NCBI GenBank assembly: GCA_039819225.1
Contig: JBCBSN010000129.1
Coordinates: 1 to 12,447, forward strand
DNA: 12,447 bases
Source of the DNA: Ulvibacterium sp039819225
GTDB taxonomy: Bacteria > Bacteroidota > Bacteroidia > Flavobacteriales > Flavobacteriaceae
Reading direction: 5' to 3'
Below are positions 1-7,155 of the stretch, piece after piece; positions within the stretch are counted from its first letter, which is position 1; each line of letters opens with the position of its first letter. The position numbers and the translations under genes were made by a program. A model generated the notes under the pieces. That model was not told the origin of the DNA. It saw nothing but the letters and a program-made list of their open reading frames with translations, and searched no databases.

Positions 1-1359
1 CTGTCTTAGGATGCCCTCAAACTTTTTTAGGGCATTTTGATGCTCCTCCTTATCGCTGTTAATCAGGTTGTGCTGCTCGTAAAAATCATTTTTCAAATCG
101 ATTAGCTCATCAATAGTCCCGGTGGTATCCACAAAAACCTTATAGTCCTTATCCCGGACCACCCGATTTCTATAATCATGGGCGCTAGCAATCCTGTCGT
201 TTTCCAACATGGCAAAGTGCCCTCCAAGAGCAACAATAAAATCCCTTTTGGAATCTTTGGCCTCGCCCAGAACCAAAGGGGCAAAGGATTTTCCGTCATA
301 TTTGAAGTTTGGATCCAGTTCAACACCGGCCAATTCACAGAAAGTGGGCAATACGTCGGTAAAATCTACAAGGGCATCAGTAACCACGCCCTCTGGAACC
401 AATCCTGGGCCATTGACCACAAAAGGTGCATTTATTCCATTTTCGGTAACATACATTTTTCCACCCTTTACCGGCTTTTGATCGATATATCCCGTGAAAG
501 GTCTACCGCTTCCGTTATCCGTGGTCCAAACGATAATGGTGTTGTCCCTAATCCTCAACTCCTCGAGGGCTTTTACCAATTTGCCTAAAATCACATCAGC
601 ATAACGCACCATTGCCGAATGCTGTTCCTCCCTGGGCGCATTGGGTTCCAATGGGGTCGTGGTAAGTGGTCCGTGGGGCAGGCACATGGGATAATAGACC
701 ATCATGGGGTTCTCCTTGTTGCGCCTCATGAAATCAATAATGAAATCGGAAAAAATATCTTCCCCAAATTGGCCCTCATACGTTTTGCTCCCCTCCTTGG
801 TGTGAATGTAGGGATCCCAATACCGCAGTTGGCTGGCTTTTGTACTGGGGCCTCCATTCTCTCCCCCGGTCCACATACAATATTCATCAAAACCGGTCTC
901 TACCAGTATTTCGGGTTCCAACCTAAAATCGTTCAATTGCCATTTTCCCGCGATACAAGTGGCATAGCCCGCCTTTTTCATTCTTTTGGCAAAGGACGGG
1001 TTCAATTCTGGGTCGTACCTTCCCCCATGCCCGAGACGCGGCACATCATAATGATTTACCCAACCATTGTTGTATGGGTATTGCCCGGTCAACAGGGTTA
1101 CCCTGCTTGGCGTACATTGTGGCATGGAGTAGGCATTGGTAAACTGCATTCCGTTTTTGGCCAACCCATCGATTACCGGTGTTTGGATACTATCCGCACC
1201 GTAACAACTGATCCACTCCTTTCCCAGATCATCCAGGAGGATAAAAATGATATTGGGAGGTTGAGGTTTATCCTGCTTTTGAGCTGCGGGACCACAGTTG
1301 GATAAGCCCAATGCCAGAACAATTAATGCGAACGTTAAACCTGATTTTTTTGAGAACAT
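1..1359 (-). CDS. S1-type sulfatase, lipoprotein (3' end beyond window)
   Basis: Hydrolyses sulfate esters, probably on a PUL oligosaccharide in the periplasm or at the outer membrane. The reading frame is open for 453 codons and runs off the left edge; most S1 sulfatases have 450-600 residues, so little is missing. Residues 1-22 form a lipoprotein signal with lipobox LSNC (Cys22). Visible catalytic elements are the metal-binding pair D43-D44 (LLDDLG), the formylglycine motif C82-T-P-S-R86 followed by VTLLTGQ, K139 in GKWQ, H229 in LPHGP, D281-N282 in TTDNG, and K301 in KGGK. The C-terminal part has the usual subdomain (DYKVFVD, then ELIDLKND). The ATG overlaps the stop codon of the preceding sulfatase gene by one base (TAATG), which fixes the start and suggests translational coupling. 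The motif is canonical for maturation to formylglycine. The sulfatase assignment is sure; subfamily and target position are unknown. Confidence 0.95.
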   Translation of the reverse strand, partial: MFSKKSGLTFALIVLALGLSNCGPAAQKQDKPQPPNIIFILLDDLGKEWISCYGADSIQTPVIDGLAKNGMQFTNAYSMPQCTPSRVTLLTGQYPYNNGWVNHYDVPRLGHGGRYDPELNPSFAKRMKKAGYATCIAGKWQLNDFRLEPEILVETGFDEYCMWTGGENGGPSTKASQLRYWDPYIHTKEGSKTYEGQFGEDIFSDFIIDFMRRNKENPMMVYYPMCLPHGPLTTTPLEPNAPREEQHSAMVRYADVILGKLVKALEELRIRDNTIIVWTTDNGSGRPFTGYIDQKPVKGGKMYVTENGINAPFVVNGPGLVPEGVVTDALVDFTDVLPTFCELAGVELDPNFKYDGKSFAPLVLGEAKDSKRDFIVALGGHFAMLENDRIASAHDYRNRVVRDKDYKVFVDTTGTIDELIDLKNDFYEQHNLINSDKEEHQNALKKFEGILRQ

Positions 1360-2852
1360 TAGTGAAAAGCTAGCTTTAAAGTATCCCCAGTTTCTTTTTG
1401 AAGCTCTTGAAGTTTTTTGTACAATTCCGCCTTTATGGGGCCATAATCGGGATCATCGATACGATTGTGCATTTCTTCGGGGTCTTTCTCCATATCGAAC
1501 AATTGTTGCACGCCGTTGTGGGGATATACAATCAATTTGTGTTTTTGGGTACGCACCATTCGCTGAAAATTGCGATAGGTACCAAATATGGCATCATAGC
1601 CTTCTGTATCCTTGCCTTGCAAAATATCGTTTAAGCTCATAAAATCGACTGTTTCCGGGGTATCAAGGCCGGCAATGTCATAGGTGGTCGGGAATATACA
1701 GGGTAGGTATACCAAAGCATCTTCGATTCTCCCGCCTTCCAATCCCGGACCTGCAATGATCAATGGCATACGTACACTATGGTCATACTGGTTTTGTTTC
1801 CCGTACAAACCGTGTTTCCCCATGGCCAAACCATGGTCACTTGAAAAAATGATATAGGTATTGTCCGCTTTTCCGCTCTCTTCCAAGGCTTTTAATATCC
1901 TTCCTATTTGTTGATCCGCATGGGAAATGATTGCATAGTATTCACCCCTTTGCACCTTAAGCTGATCCACGGTCCTTGGATGGGAGGCCAAATTTTCATC
2001 GCGCACCCTTCGATCCCCTTGGTCAAAGGAATGTTGCTCCACAAAATTCTTAGGCACCGCTACGTTTTCAGGGGGGTACATATCCACAAATTCCTTAGGG
2101 GACTGACGCGGGTCATGAGGGGCATTAAAGGCCACGTACATAAAAAATGGATTATCGGAATCCTTCACCCTGGTCTGCAGGAAGTTGATTGCCCTATCCG
2201 CGTACAATTCCGAAGTATGTTGTGGAATCTGATATTTCTCACTTATCTTCTTTTCGCCGTTTTCATCGTAAACGATATCCTTGACTTTTGGGGTCCAATG
2301 TCCCGTGAAAAGGGGATCCCAGGGCTTCCAACTATTGTTGGTAGCCGTAGGCCTTCCATAAGCCGGATGCCATTTCTCCGTGGGATGCATCGACTCGTAC
2401 ATGCCGCCACCTATGGCCTCGGCATATTTAAAGCTTTTTAAAGCCGTTTCATCTTTATTGTGCCATTTCCCGGTCAAAAAGGTTTCATAACCCGCTTTGG
2501 TAAATCCTTCAACCCAAAGTGGATCGTGCGCCACCCTTTCCCGGGCACTATACATGTATTGGCCGGTAATGAGCATGGCACGGCTTGCTATACAGACGGC
2601 CCCGCCCCAAGATCCCTGGTTAAAGCAATGGGTAAAAACTACACCACTGTTGGCCAACTTATCCAAATTAGGGGTACTAACCTCTTTGTTGTTTATAGCG
2701 TTGATCGATTCATTGGTCTGATCATCCGTAAAAATGAACAAGAAATTAGGCCTATTGCCCGGTTCCTGGATTTCTTTTTTTTCACCGGACATACATCCCA
2801 TAAGGACAACGGCCACTACTAAAATTGCCCGGATACATTTACTTTTTTTCAT
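1359..2852 (-). CDS. S1-type sulfatase with CIASR active-site motif, lipoprotein
   Basis: Sulfatase of 497 residues, probably acting on a sulfated oligosaccharide of this locus. The signal peptide ends in lipobox LMGC (Cys20). D43-D44 (FTDDQ) are metal ligands. The formylglycine motif is C87-I-A-S-R91, with Ala where Pro is usual; it follows GSWGGAV and precedes AMLITGQ. K129 lies in GKWHN, H246-D247 in APHDPR, D339-H340 in SSDHG, and K352 in GKQNQYDHSVRMPL. The SSDHG and SVRMPL blocks resemble the iduronate-2-sulfatase-like side of family S1 rather than the arylsulfatase A side. The (C/S)-x-(P/A)-x-R rule still admits this motif for modification by an anSME-type enzyme. The start lies 11 bases after the upstream sulfatase stop, and the gene ends in a one-base overlap with the next. 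Activity is probable; exact substrate is unknown. Confidence 0.95.
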   Translation of the reverse strand: MKKSKCIRAILVVAVVLMGCMSGEKKEIQEPGNRPNFLFIFTDDQTNESINAINNKEVSTPNLDKLANSGVVFTHCFNQGSWGGAVCIASRAMLITGQYMYSARERVAHDPLWVEGFTKAGYETFLTGKWHNKDETALKSFKYAEAIGGGMYESMHPTEKWHPAYGRPTATNNSWKPWDPLFTGHWTPKVKDIVYDENGEKKISEKYQIPQHTSELYADRAINFLQTRVKDSDNPFFMYVAFNAPHDPRQSPKEFVDMYPPENVAVPKNFVEQHSFDQGDRRVRDENLASHPRTVDQLKVQRGEYYAIISHADQQIGRILKALEESGKADNTYIIFSSDHGLAMGKHGLYGKQNQYDHSVRMPLIIAGPGLEGGRIEDALVYLPCIFPTTYDIAGLDTPETVDFMSLNDILQGKDTEGYDAIFGTYRNFQRMVRTQKHKLIVYPHNGVQQLFDMEKDPEEMHNRIDDPDYGPIKAELYKKLQELQKETGDTLKLAFH

Positions 2853-2863
2853 GCTACTTCAAT

Positions 2864-4312
2864 TTATGGTGCGGTCACAAAACCACACGGCCTTTTCCCA
2901 TTTCCGCTAAATTCATCATCCCCCAGGTCTTGTTTCATTACCTCTATTCTCCTTAGTAAAGCTGCGACAACTTTTGGATTATCCTCGGCCACATTGTTTT
3001 GTTCGCCAATATCTATGGATAGGTCGAACAGGGACAAACCAATTTCCGAAGCAATACCTTTGCGACCATGCGCATTTCCTTCATCCGATTGTATTATTTT
3101 TTTATAGCTATGCGGCACATGTAATTTCCATTTTCCGCTTCTAACGGCTTCCAGGTCCCAACCCCTGTAATAGAAAAAGGCCTCAGTGGGACTTTTGGCA
3201 TCTGCTTTACCGTTCATCAAATCGATAATGGAGTGCCCATCTATTTTTTTCTCTGGCAAGGGTGCACCGATAATATGGGCAATAGTGGGCAGAATATCCA
3301 GGGTAGTGGCTATTTCATCGCATTCCGCTCCTTGGGGAATTTGCGAAGGCCACTTCATGACACAGGGAACACGCTGCCCTCCCTCAAAAGTAGTGAACTT
3401 GCCTTCCCGCAAGGGTTCCGAGGAACCTCCATGATCACCAAAAATGAGCCAGGGTCCATTGTCGCTGGTAAAAACCACCAAGGTGTTTTCCTCAAGACCC
3501 AGGGTTTTTAAGGTGGTATTGATCTCACCAACGGACCAATCCAATTCCTCTGCGACATCACCATAGATACCCTTTGTGGAATGTCCTTTGAATTTATCCG
3601 AAACATATAGTGGAATATGGGGCATGCTGTGGGCCAGGTATACAAAAAATGGTCGCTCCTTGTTCCTTTTTATAAAGTCGATTGCGTGTTCGGTATACTC
3701 CGTGGTCAACATATGCTGGTCTTCCTGTAGATAGCGTGCAACCTCGTTTCCCTTTATGAGGGGCAATTTGGGATAAGGTGTTTTCCCCGGCTTTTTGCCC
3801 GGGCGCATGTCATTGGAATACGGAAGGCCAAAATACTCGTCAAACCCTTGTTGCAATGGCATAAAGGGGGTATGGTGCCCCAGATGCCATTTTCCAAAAC
3901 AGGCCGTTGCATACCCATGGGCCTTGAGCATTTCGGCCAGGGTGGTCTCATCAGGATGAATGCCTGTTTTACTCTTTCGGTCTTTTGGGTCCCATGCCGT
4001 ATTCTCCCTTTCAGGGAACAGCACATTGGGAATACCTATCCTTTGTGGATAACAGCCGGTCAATAGCGCGGCCCGTGACGGGGAACAAACAGAGGATGCC
4101 ACATAGAAATCAGTGAACCGCATCCCCTCCTCTGCCATTTGGTCCAAGTGCGGCGTTGCAAAACCCTTTGCACCGAACACCCCTACATCCGCATAACCTT
4201 GATCATCGGTAAATACGATAACAATGTTGGGCCTTTTATCCTTCTTTTTGGCCGTCTCGCAGCCAAAAAGAAAAGTTAACGATACCAGCCCTATTACAAT
4301 CCGCCTACACAT
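2864..4312 (-). CDS. S1-type sulfatase, arylsulfatase A / GalNAc-6-sulfatase-like lipoprotein
   Basis: Sulfatase of 482 residues and the first of three in tandem. The lipoprotein signal is short, with lipobox LFGC (Cys18). Family residues are all present: D36-D37 (VFTDDQGYADVG), formylglycine motif C76-S-P-S-R80 then AALLTG, K141 and H143 in GKWHLG, H232 in MPHIPL, D284-N285 in TSDNGPW, and K305 in LREGKFTTFEGG. The blocks around MPHIPL and LREGK are typical of the arylsulfatase A / N-acetylgalactosamine-6-sulfatase branch of S1, which includes many enzymes for sulfated galactans and glycosaminoglycans; this likeness is not enough to name the substrate. The ATG is preceded by AAAGGGAG, a Shine-Dalgarno-like stretch only 3 bases from the start. 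A 286-base gap containing a strong hairpin separates it from the upstream enzyme gene, so it may have its own promoter or be partly attenuated. Confidence 0.95.
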   Translation of the reverse strand: MCRRIVIGLVSLTFLFGCETAKKKDKRPNIVIVFTDDQGYADVGVFGAKGFATPHLDQMAEEGMRFTDFYVASSVCSPSRAALLTGCYPQRIGIPNVLFPERENTAWDPKDRKSKTGIHPDETTLAEMLKAHGYATACFGKWHLGHHTPFMPLQQGFDEYFGLPYSNDMRPGKKPGKTPYPKLPLIKGNEVARYLQEDQHMLTTEYTEHAIDFIKRNKERPFFVYLAHSMPHIPLYVSDKFKGHSTKGIYGDVAEELDWSVGEINTTLKTLGLEENTLVVFTSDNGPWLIFGDHGGSSEPLREGKFTTFEGGQRVPCVMKWPSQIPQGAECDEIATTLDILPTIAHIIGAPLPEKKIDGHSIIDLMNGKADAKSPTEAFFYYRGWDLEAVRSGKWKLHVPHSYKKIIQSDEGNAHGRKGIASEIGLSLFDLSIDIGEQNNVAEDNPKVVAALLRRIEVMKQDLGDDEFSGNGKRPCGFVTAP

Positions 4313-4598
4313 AGACTCCCTTTCTTTTTACAATCGATAGCTAATATGATCCATCAGTTGAATCTCCTTGGAAGTGCTTGCCAAGATGATACTAAAAACC
4401 CGAGTTCAATTCATCAAAATCCGCGAATAAACTGATTTCAAACGTTTTACAATAACCATTACAAATAACACCTCCCTTACTCCCCCCGCCTTGGGCGGGG
4501 GGAAACTGTTGCAGAAAGCCAGAAAAAACTAAGACATTCTCTCAAACTATTGTTTATCATCTACTTAATAATCAAACTGAGGTTAAAATCTTATGTGA
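4313..4598 (-). promoter_or_regulatory. Intergenic leader of the sulfatase cluster
   Basis: This gap lies between the 793-residue enzyme gene and the first sulfatase. It is A/T-rich except for a very GC-rich hairpin at 4482-4502. Directly after the hairpin on the minus strand is AAGGGAGGTG (4478-4469), a close match to a full Shine-Dalgarno, followed at 4459 by an ATG that opens a 17-codon frame ending at 4406. An exact Bacteroidota promoter (TAnnTTTG with an upstream TTG) was not found. The region may carry an internal promoter or an attenuator, but neither is proven. Confidence 0.3.
4482..4502 (-). repeat. GC-rich perfect hairpin (9-bp stem, 3-base loop)
   Basis: CCCCCCGCC at 4482-4490 pairs perfectly with GGCGGGGGG at 4494-4502 around a TTG loop. 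No T-run follows on either strand, so it is not a classical intrinsic terminator. It stands out from its A/T-rich surroundings. It could be an attenuator, an mRNA-end stabiliser for the upstream gene, or one copy of a REP-like dispersed palindrome; other copies cannot be checked here. Confidence 0.6.
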
Positions 4599-6980
4599 TC
4601 ATCCTTTTAGCTGTTCTTCCAGCCCCTTTTGTTTGATGACCAGTTTTACTTTTAAATCGTCATTGCCTGTGAATTTACAATTTGTTCTAAAATAATGCCC
4701 TCCTTTTCTTAATTTGGGCGGGGCGCTTCCCATATCAAAGGTTTGTACAAACCTGCCCTTGGCATCATAAATCCTCAGGAGGTTGGAACCATCGCACACT
4801 AGGGAGTATCCTGCTTTGATTTCTTTGGGCAGATTAAAGGTATAGGATCGATCGAACTCCAGTTCAACGTCCGATATTTTACCTTCTTCCCCGCTAACGG
4901 TCAACCGAAACTGAAGTTTTTGTTCTTGGGCATCGTTTCTAAAGGTCCACTCGGAATCTGTAGGTTCACCGGGTTGTAGTACTTTCTTAACATGTTCAAA
5001 GCTGCTCGAGGTAAATGAATGTAACACCAAACCGCCATCCCCTTTCTTTTCGAGATGGAATTCATTATTGTTGTCCTTCAATCGTTCCCGTTGTTCCTTG
5101 GTAAAGGCTCCGGCCAGCCTAGCATGCTCCCAAGTATTGATGATTTCCAAAATCTCATCGGTATATGGGTTGTTCTCCAATTCGGGCAAACGTAGTACAA
5201 GCGCAAATCCAGCATTGTACCCTGCCGCCCTGGCCATCATCCATTCGATATCCGAGGGAATAGTGGTGGATTTTATCATAAACCAACCCAGCATATTCGG
5301 TAAATAATTTCGCTCTAGGAAAGGCTGAACCTTAAAACGCCGATCCGCCTGACTTTCCCTGAACCCACCATACCAAGGTTCGCCCCAATTGATAAAATGA
5401 TTAATATGCCAGTAATAATGCTTTAATCGGCTAGAACTGTTTATGACCACATGGTCCAATTGATCATACCACTCCTGGGCAAAAAGATCCATGGCATAGT
5501 CTCCATGGCCCGTGGCATAACAGCCCTCATGACCGTCGAAGCCCATTTGGGTTATACCGCACTCGTTTAACAGGGTAACGAGATTGTTACGCATGTCTTT
5601 CTGCATGTCCCAGTTGGGATAGAAGATATTATACGCAAAGTCCAGAAGGTTTACGAGTTCATCCCCTTTTTGGTGTACTGAAGCCGTAGTGCCCCAGGCG
5701 CCTCTTTTACAATCGTATAGTTTATAGGGCTTTTCCTCACTAAAAGAACCGTACTGTATTAGCTCATCCCCGATACGAACGGTGTTCAGTTTACTGTTTT
5801 TCTTAACGGTAAGCAGTTTTATATCTGCTATTTCCATCTCGGTATCCGCAACGCCTATCTCTCGGGATAGGGTGGTAGATCCCAAGGAAACCAAACGCTT
5901 ATCAGGCACCGGTGTCACAAAAGGATCGTTGGGCATTATAAAATTGGTAAGTGTGTGCACCCCCATGTGCAGATTGGCATCCTTTGCCTTGGACACACAT
6001 TTTTTTAGTCCCTCGCGTCCATTTGGAAAGAGTTCCTTATCCAAAATAAAATTGCCCCAACTTTCAAAGGGGCCTTCGTGGTATAAAGAACGTAGGCCTG
6101 CCTTTTTTACATAATCTATAGTGATATCGATATTGTCCTCGGAAAAGGGAGAAATGACATAGGCACGCCCGGTTTCCTTTAATTTTTTGACCCAGACCCC
6201 ATCAATTTCGGGATGCGGTAAACCTTCGGCCACTTCTATTTCCCCGATATAATCCAAAACCTTGGAGGGTTTACAACCGAACAGGGCAATGGCCGAACCC
6301 GTAACGGCCCCTTCTTCCTCATTTAAAATGTGATACGGGCGTCCTTCATATTTGTTTTCCCAACCCTCCCATGTGGAATGGGAAAGATCCCGTGTTCTAT
6401 TTATGGCAAAGGCCTGCAAAATAGAACCGAATTCCTTTTCTTCGGCCGCCGTCCCATGATAACTTACGATACCTTGGACGTTATCCAACTTGCCGGCCGT
6501 TGTTTTTGGGTTCAAGGATTGGATGCCCAAGGCAAAATCCGAATTCCGGACCACCCCAATGTTTTCCCCAATGATATCCTTTATAGTATTGGCATAAGGC
6601 CCCCACAGTACCGCTTCCAATTGATCCCCTTGGGTCACTTCCTCGATAGCCAGGCTTATATGGGTAGGTTTTACCTGAATTTTCACATCAAGGGTCAGCT
6701 TACTTTCTGCAAAAGATAGCGCAAAGACATTTTCCCCATTGGGACGAATGCTTACCGGCAGTTTGTGTTTTCCGTCCTCCACTATGGCCAGTAGGGGGCT
6801 TTCTTGGGCTGTGGGGCTGTACTCTTGGTCGGTGGATAGATCCATTACCCCTATAACATGCCCTTGTTCGTTCAACGCAATCCGGAAGGTCTCCGTAGCA
6901 AAAGAAATGGTCTTTTCCTTTTTGCAGGAAAACAATAGGACAAACAAGCCCAAGGCAATACACTTTGTATATGCGTTCAT
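4599..6980 (-). CDS. Putative TIM-barrel glycoside hydrolase-like lipoprotein, unrecognised family
   Basis: Lipoprotein of 793 residues, the only plausible backbone-cleaving enzyme in view. I do not recognise its family. The chosen ATG puts lipobox LFSC (Cys19) after a short hydrophobic stretch; an in-frame GTG 48 bases upstream would add 16 non-signal residues and lies inside a hairpin. Apparent layout: an N-terminal beta-rich domain (about 25-250) like those preceding alpha-galactosidase-type barrels; a probable TIM barrel (about 270-630) with alternating segments such as LRSLYHEGPFESWG, LHMGVHTLTNF and ITQMGFDGHEG; a beta-rich insert (about 375-440); and a C-terminal beta-sandwich (about 640-793) that may bind carbohydrate. 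Candidate catalytic acids are D482 and E485 (GFDGHEG), E534 (NWGEPWYGG), E542, and D577/E579. Its place between susD and three sulfatases supports a role in cutting a sulfated glycan. That it is a glycosidase is inference; a lyase or carbohydrate-binding role is possible. Confidence 0.7.
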   Translation of the reverse strand: MNAYTKCIALGLFVLLFSCKKEKTISFATETFRIALNEQGHVIGVMDLSTDQEYSPTAQESPLLAIVEDGKHKLPVSIRPNGENVFALSFAESKLTLDVKIQVKPTHISLAIEEVTQGDQLEAVLWGPYANTIKDIIGENIGVVRNSDFALGIQSLNPKTTAGKLDNVQGIVSYHGTAAEEKEFGSILQAFAINRTRDLSHSTWEGWENKYEGRPYHILNEEEGAVTGSAIALFGCKPSKVLDYIGEIEVAEGLPHPEIDGVWVKKLKETGRAYVISPFSEDNIDITIDYVKKAGLRSLYHEGPFESWGNFILDKELFPNGREGLKKCVSKAKDANLHMGVHTLTNFIMPNDPFVTPVPDKRLVSLGSTTLSREIGVADTEMEIADIKLLTVKKNSKLNTVRIGDELIQYGSFSEEKPYKLYDCKRGAWGTTASVHQKGDELVNLLDFAYNIFYPNWDMQKDMRNNLVTLLNECGITQMGFDGHEGCYATGHGDYAMDLFAQEWYDQLDHVVINSSSRLKHYYWHINHFINWGEPWYGGFRESQADRRFKVQPFLERNYLPNMLGWFMIKSTTIPSDIEWMMARAAGYNAGFALVLRLPELENNPYTDEILEIINTWEHARLAGAFTKEQRERLKDNNNEFHLEKKGDGGLVLHSFTSSSFEHVKKVLQPGEPTDSEWTFRNDAQEQKLQFRLTVSGEEGKISDVELEFDRSYTFNLPKEIKAGYSLVCDGSNLLRIYDAKGRFVQTFDMGSAPPKLRKGGHYFRTNCKFTGNDDLKVKLVIKQKGLEEQLKG

Positions 6981-7009
6981 TCTCTGGAAAATCTCTGGAT
7001 TTGTAATAG

Positions 7010-7034
7010 GAAGGGATGCCTGGGGCACCCCTTC
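7010..7034 (-). promoter_or_regulatory. Leader hairpin upstream of the enzyme gene
   Basis: On the minus-strand transcript GAAGGGGUGCC pairs with GGCAUCCCUUC around a CCA loop: an 11-bp stem including one G-U wobble. The same bases on the plus strand would give an A-C mismatch, so the fold favours the operon-sense RNA. There is no following U-run, arguing against termination. It lies 29 bases before the ATG at 6980 and could affect mRNA stability, processing or translation. Confidence 0.45.
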
Positions 7035-7121
7035 TTAACTAACTCAAAAACTAAGCAACTAACAATCAAAACGGGGAGTGGTAATCCTTACGATTTGACC
7101 GTCCGTTTTTTTTATATCCTT

Positions 7122-7139
7122 AAAAGCGGTTTATACCAC
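7122..7139 (-). terminator. Weak terminator-like hairpin after susD-like gene
   Basis: In the minus-strand transcript GUGGU-AUAA-ACCGC forms a 5-bp stem with one G-U pair, followed by UUUU and then AAGG. It sits 16 bases past the SusD stop codon. The stem is short and the U-run minimal, so at most it would cause partial termination that lowers downstream expression relative to susCD. It may be chance. Confidence 0.25.
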
Positions 7140-7155
7140 ACATTCAGGGTTCCGT

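Larger units (their letters stand above)
6981..7155 (-). promoter_or_regulatory. Intergenic leader between susD-like gene and enzyme gene
   Basis: A 175-base gap in transcript direction. It begins with a weak hairpin with a short T-run (7122-7139), continues through an A-rich stretch, then three closely spaced AACTAA repeats (7037-7063, plus-strand reading), and ends in a strong hairpin (7010-7034) about 30 bases before the enzyme start. Its length and structure suggest control of the enzyme gene relative to susCD, but no promoter could be called. Confidence 0.3.

Noticed and set aside
619..1305. Plus-strand open frame of 228 codons
   Set aside because: It lies wholly opposite a clear sulfatase reading frame that has all family motifs; the plus-strand translation has no recognisable features.
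1908..2441. Plus-strand open frame of 177 codons
   Set aside because: Antisense to the middle sulfatase, with no recognisable domain; explained as a shadow of the coding strand.
4482..4502. GC-rich hairpin as a classical intrinsic terminator
   Set aside because: No T-run follows the stem on either strand.
6981..7028. GTG start giving a 16-residue longer enzyme
   Set aside because: The extension puts non-signal residues before a good lipoprotein signal, and the GTG is inside the leader hairpin; ATG at 6980 fits better.
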